Source of the DNA: Alkalinema pantanalense
GTDB taxonomy: Bacteria; Cyanobacteriota; Cyanobacteriia; Leptolyngbyales; Leptolyngbyaceae
Assembly (NCBI RefSeq): GCF_050753345.1
Contig: NZ_JBLZFX010000025.1
Location: 3,882-67,881 of the forward strand
Direction of reading: 5' to 3'
Length of the DNA stretch: 64,000 bases
A program made the translations under genes and the position numbers. Below the pieces are notes generated by a model. The model ran no database searches, had not been told where the DNA came from, and saw nothing but the letters and a program-made list of their open reading frames with translations. Position 1 is the stretch's first letter; each line of letters starts with the position of its first letter. This document shows, piece after piece, positions 51,810-59,108 of this stretch.

Positions 51810-52292
51810 ATGACCATGCTGCAAATGTCCCAAAGCCATATTCAAGCGATGACTGCTGTAGTGGAACAGGTGTATCCTCAGGAAGGCTGTGGGCTACTGT
51901 TGGGAACGCGGTTGCAGGTGGTCACGATTGTGGTTGATTTGTATCCTACGGAAAATGCGTGGAATCCAGCGGTGGCGGAGATGATCGGGGCAGGTACTGG
52001 CAAAACCGATCGCTATTGGATTGATCCAGCAGTGATGTTTCAAGCGATGAAGGCGGCGCGATCGCAGCATTTAGAGATTGTGGGAGTTTACCATTCCCAT
52101 CCTGATCATCCTGCGATTCCATCGGAGTGCGATCGGCGGTTGGCTTGGCCAGAATATTCCTACATTATTGCTTCGGTTAGTCAAAGCCAGGTTGTCGATA
52201 TTCAATGTTGGCGGCTAAATGCACAGCACCAGTTTGAGTCAGAAATGATTCAGGTTACTGATCCTCATGCAAAAAATGGCATTGCTGAATAA
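51810..52292 (+). CDS. JAMM (M67) metallopeptidase
   Basis: The ATG at 51810 is preferred to a GTG at 51753. A JAB/MPN domain of about 160 residues has the conserved glutamate in VYPQEGCGLLLG and the zinc motif VGVYHSHPDHPAIPSECDRR (residues about 91-110), which is HxHPx7Sx2D. Such bacterial peptidases process ubiquitin-like sulfur carriers or act in cysteine-related cleavage. The last four codons (GIAE) and the TAA are part of a MITE-like inverted repeat (52278-52368), so the natural C-terminus was probably replaced. It is 163 bp downstream of the nuclease gene, in the same orientation. Confidence 0.85.
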   Translation: MTMLQMSQSHIQAMTAVVEQVYPQEGCGLLLGTRLQVVTIVVDLYPTENAWNPAVAEMIGAGTGKTDRYWIDPAVMFQAMKAARSQHLEIVGVYHSHPDHPAIPSECDRRLAWPEYSYIIASVSQSQVVDIQCWRLNAQHQFESEMIQVTDPHAKNGIAE

Positions 52293-52368
52293 CACTATGA
52301 TTTCGTCAGATTGGGGACAGATCCGCAAGGCTTTCACCAACTGTTTCATAGCCCGGTTCAGCAATGCC
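52278..52368. mobile_element. 91-bp MITE-like element
   Basis: Perfect 12-bp terminal inverted repeats GGCATTGCTGAA (52278-52289) and TTCAGCAATGCC (52357-52368) bound a 91-bp sequence with no gene of its own. The left end supplies the last codons and TAA of the JAMM peptidase gene. The flanking bases are A-rich; no unambiguous target duplication was seen. Terminal words of this type occur in cyanobacterial insertion sequences, so it is probably a deletion derivative. Confidence 0.7.
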
Positions 52369-52684
52369 CAAATAATTAGTGCAACATATTTACCCCCCTC
52401 TGCGGTAGTTGAAACAGTCATCCAGGTTTAGTAGGCTGCTCTTGGCGCGGATATAGAGAACTTCCCGATAATTTCACGATCGGGATACAGAATTGTGGTT
52501 GAAGTACGCTAAGACGCCCAAATTATGGCGCGAATCTTTCCATTGTGAGATTCTTGAAAAAGACTTGAAACACAACGATCGATATTGAACCCTGGGATCC
52601 CGCTGTCAGGGATTATGTCGATAGAAAAAAGTTTAAGACGTGGACAGAGCAAAAAATGTCCCTAACTTGAGTATGGCTATCTTT
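52369..52684. other. 315-bp gap before the permease-kinase gene
   Basis: No gene is supported. A block around 52598-52650 (CGCTGTCAGGGATTATGTCG) shows no repeat or promoter-like pair that could be trusted. Confidence 0.3.
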
Positions 52685-52705
52685 AAATGATGACAATCAT
52701 CATTT
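52685..52705. promoter_or_regulatory. 9-bp dyad (Fur/Zur-like) at the permease-kinase start
   Basis: AAATGATGA (52685-52693), CAA, TCATCATTT (52697-52705) is a perfect inverted repeat two bases before the start codons of the permease-kinase gene. AATGAT/ATCATT half-sites resemble Fur- or Zur-type boxes. It may act as an operator or, in the transcript, as a hairpin over the start region. Confidence 0.5.
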
Positions 52706-52707
52706 AG

Positions 52708-55281
52708 GTGATGCTTAAGTATGACTTTCGGGAACAATTAAGTCGCACTGAGACTTGGTGTTCTCCTGATATGAATAGGCCAGCCTTTTCAATTCTTCCA
52801 TTGCCCCGCAGCTTACCCTCTTTCGAAACGTGGGGGTTTGGGTTTAGTGGACTCTTACTGTGGCTGGGAACCGCTCCAGCTATGCACGCAGCCCTAGGCC
52901 CCAATGCCCTTTGGGTTTGGATCCCTGGCACGATCGTGGGAGTCTTACTGAACTTACAAGTCCAGCAGTTGGGCAGCTATTTCCCCGATATTGCAGGCGG
53001 TACACCAAACTATGCAGCCCATCTTCTACGGCGATTCCCTAACCTAGCTCGCTATGGCGCGATCGGGTATTGGTTAGGGTGGATTTCAGTGCCGCCAATG
53101 AATGCCATTATCCTAACGGATTTGATTAAAGCCAATCTCGATCCATTAGGAATTGCCTGTCCTGAAATCTGGCTCAGGATTGGATTTACAGCCTTACCTT
53201 TTCTTGTTGCCTTTCGTGGTACTCGCACGATCGGCATCCTCCATTCCTTCTTTGTATTTCCCGCGATCGGACTCGTGCTTGCCTTTTGCCTCCAAGGATT
53301 AGGCTGGCTAACTGTTGCACCGACTAGTCCAGGCTTGTTGCCCACCGTCGAGACTAGTATTACTTTGACCGATTGGCTGAAATGGTTTTTTATCGCCGTC
53401 TATGCCGTCTATGGCTGTGAAACCGCTTCCTCCTTTGTCGCTGACAGTTGCCGTCCCAAGCGAACGCTGCAATGCTTGGCAGTTACGGCTTGCCTCATTC
53501 CGATCGTCTATATCGGTGGCTCTTGGGTTCTGATGCAACTGGATACTGCATCCGGTATAGGAGACAGTACCTACCTCCACCTCATCGCTGCGGCTCAACC
53601 ATTTTGGGGATCTTGGGCGTCTACCCTTGTCACATTTTTGATTGCTTCTGGTTGCCTTCTGAGTTCCGCCACCGCTGTTTCCAACTGCCCTCGTATCCTC
53701 TATCAGCTTGCTAAAGATAACTACTTTCCCCCCGTTTTTGCCTTCCTGTCTCGGCAGGATGTTCTGGAACCCAGCCTGATCTTTACGTTCTTGTTTAGTT
53801 TGCTGTGTTTGATTTGGGGAGACGTGGCACGGGTGGTGATGGTTACGGGGACAGGCTATCTCACGTCCATGATGGCAATTCATCTGGGTCTATGGCTGGA
53901 ACGGAAACAGCCCGAAGCCCGCTGGCCTCGCTTATCTTTGCTCTTTTTCACGATCGAAGCGTTGGCCTTGGTGATTGGTGGGCTGGCTTGGGGTTGGCAG
54001 GATTGGTTATTGGGATTACTGTTGCCTGGGTTGGTCGGAGTCGCGGCTACGCAGGGAGCAAGGCTGAAAGTGAAATGGTTTCAGCCGGAAGGGTGGATGT
54101 ACCGCGATCGGCAACGGTTTGCCAGAACCCGGAGAGATTGGTTGTCCTTTCAAGTATTAGTCTTGTTGGGGTTGCTATGTGGTGCGTTGAGTATTGGCTG
54201 GGGGGTGCGGGCTAAACTAGCACAGCTACCCGATGAACAATTTACGCCGTTATTTAGCATTTTGTTGGTCACAGTGGCGTTTGTGGGTGTAGCGATCGCC
54301 TGTTGGACGACCCTACCCCAGATTTCAGCCATCACCGAAGCCCGAGATCAAGTAGAGCGGATGTTGCAGGATTTGCAACAAACCCAGACACAATTGATCC
54401 AAGCTGAAAAAATGTCCAGTCTGGGGCAGCTCGTGGCTGGTATTGCCCATGAGATTAATAACCCCGTCAATTTCATCCATGGCAATCTGAAACATTTACA
54501 CGAATACACCGATAATTTGCTGGAGCTGATTGACCATTACCAAGCCCACTATCCAAAACCCGTGGATCAAATTACCGACCTAACGGAAGACATGGATCTA
54601 GAATTTTTGCGGGAAGATTTACCCAATATGCTGGGGTCTATGCGCATGGGAACCGATCGCATCCGGCAAATCGTTCTCTCGTTGCGTAACTTCTCCCGTT
54701 TGGATGAGTCCGACTGTAAGGCCGTCAATATTCATGAGGGTATTGATAGTACATTGCTGATCTTGCAACATCGCCTCAAAGCGCGTTCCGATCGACCTGA
54801 AATCAAAATTAAAAAGGATTATGGTGATTTGCCTTTGGTGGAATGCTATCCGGGGCCGCTCAACCAAGTGTTCATGAATATTTTGGCTAATGCGATCGAT
54901 GCCTTAGAGGAGCAATGCCAGAATAGTACAATCCAGAATCTCGAACGGAATCCCAGTTGCATCACCATTCGTACTGCGATCGTGGGTAATAATTGGCTAG
55001 AGATTGCGATCGTGGATAATGGTTTAGGCATTCCTGAATCGGTTCAGAAAAGGATTTTCGAGCCCTTTTTCACCACTAAACCCGTTGGTAAAGGGACTGG
55101 GATGGGAATGTCCATCAGCTATCAAATTATTACGGAAAAGCATGGAGGCAAACTGGACTGTTACTCCAAGGAAAATGAAGGAACGGAGTTCGTCATACAG
55201 ATTCCCTTACGGCAATTTGCTCACTGCGATCGATCAGATAGCCCTATGATAAAGGCCACCGCTTCGGGAAAAGTGGGATAA
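52708..55281 (+). CDS. APC-type permease / histidine kinase hybrid
   Basis: The 857-residue protein couples a transporter-like N-terminus to a kinase. Residues about 25-545 form an amino-acid permease (APC-fold) domain of about 12 helices, with WGFGFSGLLLWLGTAPAMHA, FFIAVYAVYGCETASSFVAD and SSATAVSNCPRILYQLAKDN. After a coiled coil (EARDQVERMLQDLQQTQTQL), the kinase follows: His581 in GQLVAGIAHEINNP, N-box NILANAIDALE, G1 DNGLGIP, F-box EPFFTTKP and G2 GKGTGMGMS. Transporter-kinase hybrids such as CbrA-type sensors use the permease as sensor; here an amino acid or related ligand is inferred. No response regulator is adjacent. GTG 52708, ATG 52711 or ATG 52771 may start it. The kinase part is close to the split kinase at 11.3-12.6 kb. 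Confidence 0.85.
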   Translation: MMLKYDFREQLSRTETWCSPDMNRPAFSILPLPRSLPSFETWGFGFSGLLLWLGTAPAMHAALGPNALWVWIPGTIVGVLLNLQVQQLGSYFPDIAGGTPNYAAHLLRRFPNLARYGAIGYWLGWISVPPMNAIILTDLIKANLDPLGIACPEIWLRIGFTALPFLVAFRGTRTIGILHSFFVFPAIGLVLAFCLQGLGWLTVAPTSPGLLPTVETSITLTDWLKWFFIAVYAVYGCETASSFVADSCRPKRTLQCLAVTACLIPIVYIGGSWVLMQLDTASGIGDSTYLHLIAAAQPFWGSWASTLVTFLIASGCLLSSATAVSNCPRILYQLAKDNYFPPVFAFLSRQDVLEPSLIFTFLFSLLCLIWGDVARVVMVTGTGYLTSMMAIHLGLWLERKQPEARWPRLSLLFFTIEALALVIGGLAWGWQDWLLGLLLPGLVGVAATQGARLKVKWFQPEGWMYRDRQRFARTRRDWLSFQVLVLLGLLCGALSIGWGVRAKLAQLPDEQFTPLFSILLVTVAFVGVAIACWTTLPQISAITEARDQVERMLQDLQQTQTQLIQAEKMSSLGQLVAGIAHEINNPVNFIHGNLKHLHEYTDNLLELIDHYQAHYPKPVDQITDLTEDMDLEFLREDLPNMLGSMRMGTDRIRQIVLSLRNFSRLDESDCKAVNIHEGIDSTLLILQHRLKARSDRPEIKIKKDYGDLPLVECYPGPLNQVFMNILANAIDALEEQCQNSTIQNLERNPSCITIRTAIVGNNWLEIAIVDNGLGIPESVQKRIFEPFFTTKPVGKGTGMGMSISYQIITEKHGGKLDCYSKENEGTEFVIQIPLRQFAHCDRSDSPMIKATASGKVG

Positions 55282-55350
55282 CTCTCGGGCTGTATTCTGA
55301 CTATGGGCTAATTGCCAGTTGTCTATCATACAGGTTGTCTAGCAGGACGA

Positions 55351-56892
55351 TTATGATTGCAGGTCTGTTTGTAGATACTGTGTAATTAATCCGGCAACTT
55401 TATAGTAAGGTGACTTGCAGGGATCTCGCTGATCTACGGTCAGGATTGCTTTGCGTTGGAGTGACTGGAGTAATTCATAGAGCGGAACTGGGAGTGCAAT
55501 GGCGTCTAGGGCATCTTGCAGATCGTGGAGACTAAACGGCGACGATCGGTTGCTCAAAACACTCAACAATTGTCGTTCTGGGGAGGACAACCGCTGGAGA
55601 TGTTGATCAATCAATAAAGGAATATCGTCAAATAAGGGGGAACTGTAGGTCAAAAAACTAGTCACATTCCCGCCAAAGGAACCCCGAATGTAGGCTGCAA
55701 TTCTTTCTAAGACAATAGGATGGCCGTCGGAATACCGCAACAACGATCGCGCTTGAATTTCCGACAAACAGGTGACTCCTTTATCAGCTAAAAACTGTTG
55801 TAAGGCTTTTTCGCGCCAGCCGGATAGAGCTAGGGTGTGAACGTTGCCATGGATGCCTTCCTTCCGTTCGACTTCCCGAGGTTTTTCGCAACTGGTGAGC
55901 AGAATACGGCTTTGGTGCACGGTGGTTGTGAGTTTTTGCAAAAAGTGGCCATAGTCCTCATAGCCCAATCGATAGGAGCCTTGATGGGTTCCCGGTTCTA
56001 ACACCGCTTCCCAGCCATCTAACACGAGGAGACAGGCCGATCGCTGGAAGTATTGCAATAAATCCGCAATCTCCCAGTCCTGTGCCTCGGGTTCAACACA
56101 TTGAACTAAATCTTGCAGCAATTCCTGTAAGCGGGGCGGGGGATTTCCAGAGAGATTGCCGGATAGCGATCGCCAAATAACCACCTGAAAAGAATCTCGG
56201 ATATCTTCCAGCGCTAGTTTTGCAGCCAAAAATGTTTTCCCCATGCCCCGCAGTCCATAGATCGTAATTAGGCAGCAGGGAGCCAGTAGTTTTTGCACTA
56301 GTTGCTCTCGCTCTGCCCCTCGGCCATAAAAGCGGGAAATATCGGGGACTGTTCCATCTAACTTTAGGGCAGTGGTTGCAGCGGCAGGATTCGCAATAGG
56401 AGAACAAGTGGATTCCTTAGGGTTACTGGGACTAGGGGGATCGGGATCTGAGGTCGGGAGATCTACTACCTCAGAAGTTGTCATGACTGGATCGATCGAT
56501 CTCGGCTGACGCTGGTACCACCGCTGGAGCGGCCCGCGAAAATTGGTTTTACTGACTCGTTCCTCCACCACATAGGTCAAGTCCTGCCAAAACAGGTTGC
56601 CGATATCTTGACGGAGATATTTTTCGCTATAGTCCTGTTGTTCTGCAATTTGTTGATAGGTGAGGCCATTGTAGGAACCCCGCAAAATAACTTCTTCTAG
56701 GTCTTTGAGCGATCGTCCTAGGGTCTGTTGCAAGGCTGCATTCGCGATCGCGATCGTTTGATCTAGGCTCAGTTCATGATGAGAACCCCGCCGATCTTGC
56801 TCTTGATGAGGCTCTCGACGATCTTGCCCTCGACGATCTCCACCCCGACGATCTTCGCCCCGATGATCTTCGCCCCGATGATCTTCGCCCAT
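55351..56892 (-). CDS. NB-ARC STAND ATPase with N-terminal vMAP-like HTH
   Basis: The 513-residue protein has residues 1-27 as a 5-residue repeat tract (GEDHR/GEDRR/GGDRR/GQDRR) encoded by 15-bp tandem units. A helical HTH domain (residues about 35-120; LSLDQTIAIANAALQQTLGR, YNGLTYQQIAEQQDYSEKYL) is of the type found at the start of many cyanobacterial STAND proteins. A linker and NB-ARC domain follow: P-loop TIYGLRGMGKTFLAAKL (residues about 210-226), Walker B ACLLVLDGWEAVL, and the winged-helix part to the end. Larger relatives continue with WD40 or TPR sensor repeats; these are absent here, so it is a short form or truncated. Members are signalling or conflict-related ATPases. ATG 56892. 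Confidence 0.82.
   Translation of the reverse strand: MGEDHRGEDHRGEDRRGGDRRGQDRREPHQEQDRRGSHHELSLDQTIAIANAALQQTLGRSLKDLEEVILRGSYNGLTYQQIAEQQDYSEKYLRQDIGNLFWQDLTYVVEERVSKTNFRGPLQRWYQRQPRSIDPVMTTSEVVDLPTSDPDPPSPSNPKESTCSPIANPAAATTALKLDGTVPDISRFYGRGAEREQLVQKLLAPCCLITIYGLRGMGKTFLAAKLALEDIRDSFQVVIWRSLSGNLSGNPPPRLQELLQDLVQCVEPEAQDWEIADLLQYFQRSACLLVLDGWEAVLEPGTHQGSYRLGYEDYGHFLQKLTTTVHQSRILLTSCEKPREVERKEGIHGNVHTLALSGWREKALQQFLADKGVTCLSEIQARSLLRYSDGHPIVLERIAAYIRGSFGGNVTSFLTYSSPLFDDIPLLIDQHLQRLSSPERQLLSVLSNRSSPFSLHDLQDALDAIALPVPLYELLQSLQRKAILTVDQRDPCKSPYYKVAGLITQYLQTDLQS
56816..56890. repeat. 15-bp tandem repeat array at the 5' end of the NB-ARC gene
   Basis: Five units, CGACGATCTTGCCCT, CGACGATCTCCACCC, CGACGATCTTCGCCC and two copies of CGATGATCTTCGCCC, encode the charged (GxDRR/GEDHR) N-terminal tract of the NB-ARC protein. 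Because the period is a multiple of three, copy-number change would not shift the frame. Confidence 0.85.
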
Positions 56893-56941
56893 AGTGCGCT
56901 ACAGGATTTATCTGCACCCGTTGGAATATTCTTCAATGTAA

Positions 56942-57022
56942 CCTGACTTTTCCTGACTTTTCCTGACAGCCTAATTTGTTCATACAATTTAATAGGATGA
57001 ATCGTTAATAGAATGAATCGTT
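56942..57022. repeat. 10-bp and 16-bp tandem duplications upstream of the NB-ARC gene
   Basis: CCTGACTTTT twice plus CCTGAC (56942-56967) and AATAGGATGAATCGTT followed by AATAGAATGAATCGTT (56991-57022), in the 330-bp gap between the divergent NB-ARC and UreH-fusion genes. Confidence 0.75.
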
Positions 57023-57039
57023 GATAGAAAACATTGATA

Positions 57040-57105
57040 GCCATAGTCCATGGGGTTAGGACATTGCTATCCAATTGATGCGATGATGCGACAGATTCGA
57101 TCCCC
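57040..57105. repeat. Dispersed repeat, copy B
   Basis: Second copy of the sequence at 33514-33590, in the same orientation, beginning GCCATAGTCCATGGGGTTAG and ending GATTCGATCCCCC. A few bases and two short indels differ. Confidence 0.75.
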
Positions 57106-57224
57106 CTACTGAAGTCATGTGCGTGGGTTGGAGGAGATCCATCTCGCTGGATTGGGTGAGAAATTGCATTGTCAATTCCAGACTGGCTTCTCCGGCGATC
57201 GCCCCAACGTCCTAAGATGGGAAA

Positions 57225-58421
57225 ATGCTAGATCTTGTCCTCATGACCACCCTGGGTTTTCTAGGCAGTTTCGGCCATTGCCTAGGGATGTGTGGTCCAT
57301 TAACTGCGGCCTTTTCCCTGACCGATCGCACCCCCAATTCGCGATCGCGCTTGCTGTTCAATCTATGGCTGAACGGAGGGCGCATCCTAAGTTACGGCAT
57401 TGTGGGGGCAGCGATCGGTGGTGTCAGTTCGATCGTCGTCGCCGGAGGTCAGTTAGCTGGCATTGGTAGTGATGTTCGGCGCGGCATGGCAATTTTGACG
57501 GGATTGCTGCTCATTTGGTTTGGTTTAGTGCAAATCCAGCCGCGCTGGTTGCCCCAAATGCCGCTACGGCACCCCTTGGCCCAAGGGCGTCTGCACCACT
57601 GGATCAATCACTGGATGCAGAAATTAACGATGGCATCCCCGATCGTTTTGGGATTGCTGTGGGGATTGATGCCCTGTGGTTTTCTCTATGCTGCACAAAT
57701 CAAAGCAGCGGAAACTTCAAATCCCTGGATGGGCGCAGTTACCATGATTGCCTTTGGCCTAGGGACGTTGCCGATGATGTTGGGGGTGAGTTTATCCGCT
57801 GCGTTTCTTAGCCGCGATCGGCGCAGCCAATTATTTCAATTGGGGGGATGGGTAACGCTGACGATCGGTCTGCTGACGGTTATGCGCAGTAGTGAAATGG
57901 TGGACTACACCGGACATATTGCATTGGGCTTATTGATGCTCACTTTAATCGCACGACCAATTGCCAAACTATGGCCAGGGCTATTGCAATATCGTCGTAC
58001 TTTGGGCGTAGGTGCATTTATTTTTTCAGTCTTTCACGTTGCTCATACCGTCAGTCATACCTTTAATTGGAATTTATACGGCATTCGATTTTTACCGCTT
58101 TGGCAACAATTTGGTATGCTCATGGGTGTTCTAGCAGGGCTCTGTCTGTTGCCGTTAGCGCTGACCAGTTCCGATCGTTGGGTTAAACGCTTAGGCGATC
58201 GTTGGCGAACCTTGCATCTTCTGGCTATCCCGGCATTAATCTTGATAGTGATCCACGCAGTTTTGGTTGGATCCAGTTATTTAGGAATCGTGAATCCCCC
58301 ATCCCTGCACTACGGGCGGACGATCGGACTCATTGTCGTAACAATTCTCATTCTCGCGGTACGATCGCAGGCAGTATGGTCATGGTTGGGCTGGGGCAAG
58401 TGGCATGTTAAATCCAAATAA
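57225..58421 (+). CDS. UreH-type (TauE/SafE-like) and ferric-reductase-like membrane fusion
   Basis: The 398-residue integral membrane protein has two modules. Residues 1-225 form a six-helix UreH/DsbD-like transporter with paired-cysteine motifs FLGSFGHCLGMCGPLTAAFS and LLWGLMPCGFLYAAQIKA. Residues about 225-395 resemble the ferric-reductase transmembrane domain (YedZ/MsrQ-like), with histidines that could bind haem: FSVFHVAHTVSHTFNW and RWRTLHLLAIPALILIVIHA. UreH-like proteins near cbb3 oxidase genes transport metals or reductant. The fusion suggests electron transfer across the membrane coupled to metal or sulfur handling; that is inference. It overlaps the next gene by 17 bp. Confidence 0.75.
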   Translation: MLDLVLMTTLGFLGSFGHCLGMCGPLTAAFSLTDRTPNSRSRLLFNLWLNGGRILSYGIVGAAIGGVSSIVVAGGQLAGIGSDVRRGMAILTGLLLIWFGLVQIQPRWLPQMPLRHPLAQGRLHHWINHWMQKLTMASPIVLGLLWGLMPCGFLYAAQIKAAETSNPWMGAVTMIAFGLGTLPMMLGVSLSAAFLSRDRRSQLFQLGGWVTLTIGLLTVMRSSEMVDYTGHIALGLLMLTLIARPIAKLWPGLLQYRRTLGVGAFIFSVFHVAHTVSHTFNWNLYGIRFLPLWQQFGMLMGVLAGLCLLPLALTSSDRWVKRLGDRWRTLHLLAIPALILIVIHAVLVGSSYLGIVNPPSLHYGRTIGLIVVTILILAVRSQAVWSWLGWGKWHVKSK

Positions 58422-59034
58422 TCAAAAATTTCGAGAGTTTACGAGTAATTCAGAAACGAATAATAATCCAGCCTTTCCTAAAAGAATAATCCTGGCCCAC
58501 AATGTGCAAACCGAGGGCAAAGTCGGTGTCCTGTTTCACATTGAACCTGGCCACAATCCCAAAGCGGGCGAACCGGCCCAAGCTTGGTTTGCCCTCACCC
58601 GTGAAGGCGGCGATCCCATTTCCCTAGACCAATGTGCTTGTAAACTCACGGTTTACGATGGCCCCACGGCGATCGCCACGCCCACGCTCAAGGCGCTTTC
58701 CCCGGAGCGGTATAGCAGTGTACCGGGAGCCGATGTCATTTTTCCCAAGGCGGGGTTATATCGCTTGGAACTGAAGGGCCAACCCAAAACGGGTGAGGAC
58801 TTTAATACCTTTCAAGTTAGCTATGAAGTCACGGTGCAACCGCCTAGTAAAGTCTCTGCTGAAACGGCAGCGCAGCAATCGAGGGATTCGGCCTCTTCAA
58901 CAGCTTTGTTGCAACCCTCTCCCTCCCCCGTTCCGCGTTCTGGCTTGGATGACGCTTTAAATTTGGGCTTACGGTTTATTTTTCCGATCGCCCTAGCCGT
59001 AGGATTCTGGATACTGATTAAGAGACCCCGTTGA
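58405..59034 (+). CDS. Tail-anchored periplasmic-domain protein (partner of the UreH fusion)
   Basis: The ATG at 58405 lies inside the preceding gene (17 bp overlap). After a polar N-terminus, residues about 30-150 form a beta-sandwich with LFHIEPGHNPKAGEPAQAWF, KLTVYDGPTAIATPTLKALS and DVIFPKAGLYRLELKGQPKT, recalling YtkA/FixH-like domains; a CAC pair (LDQCACKLT) could bind metal or form a disulfide. A Ser/Pro-rich linker leads to a C-terminal helix (LRFIFPIALAVGFWILIKRP). With no signal peptide, the topology is uncertain. Coupling to the membrane fusion gene suggests a joint function. Confidence 0.6.
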   Translation: MLNPNNQKFREFTSNSETNNNPAFPKRIILAHNVQTEGKVGVLFHIEPGHNPKAGEPAQAWFALTREGGDPISLDQCACKLTVYDGPTAIATPTLKALSPERYSSVPGADVIFPKAGLYRLELKGQPKTGEDFNTFQVSYEVTVQPPSKVSAETAAQQSRDSASSTALLQPSPSPVPRSGLDDALNLGLRFIFPIALAVGFWILIKRPR

Positions 59035-59108
59035 TTGCGGGTTTCTGGAGAGGGACAGCCTACAATCTTAAGAGCTTACAATTTTGGGATTTTCGCTCAT
59101 TCAGATTC

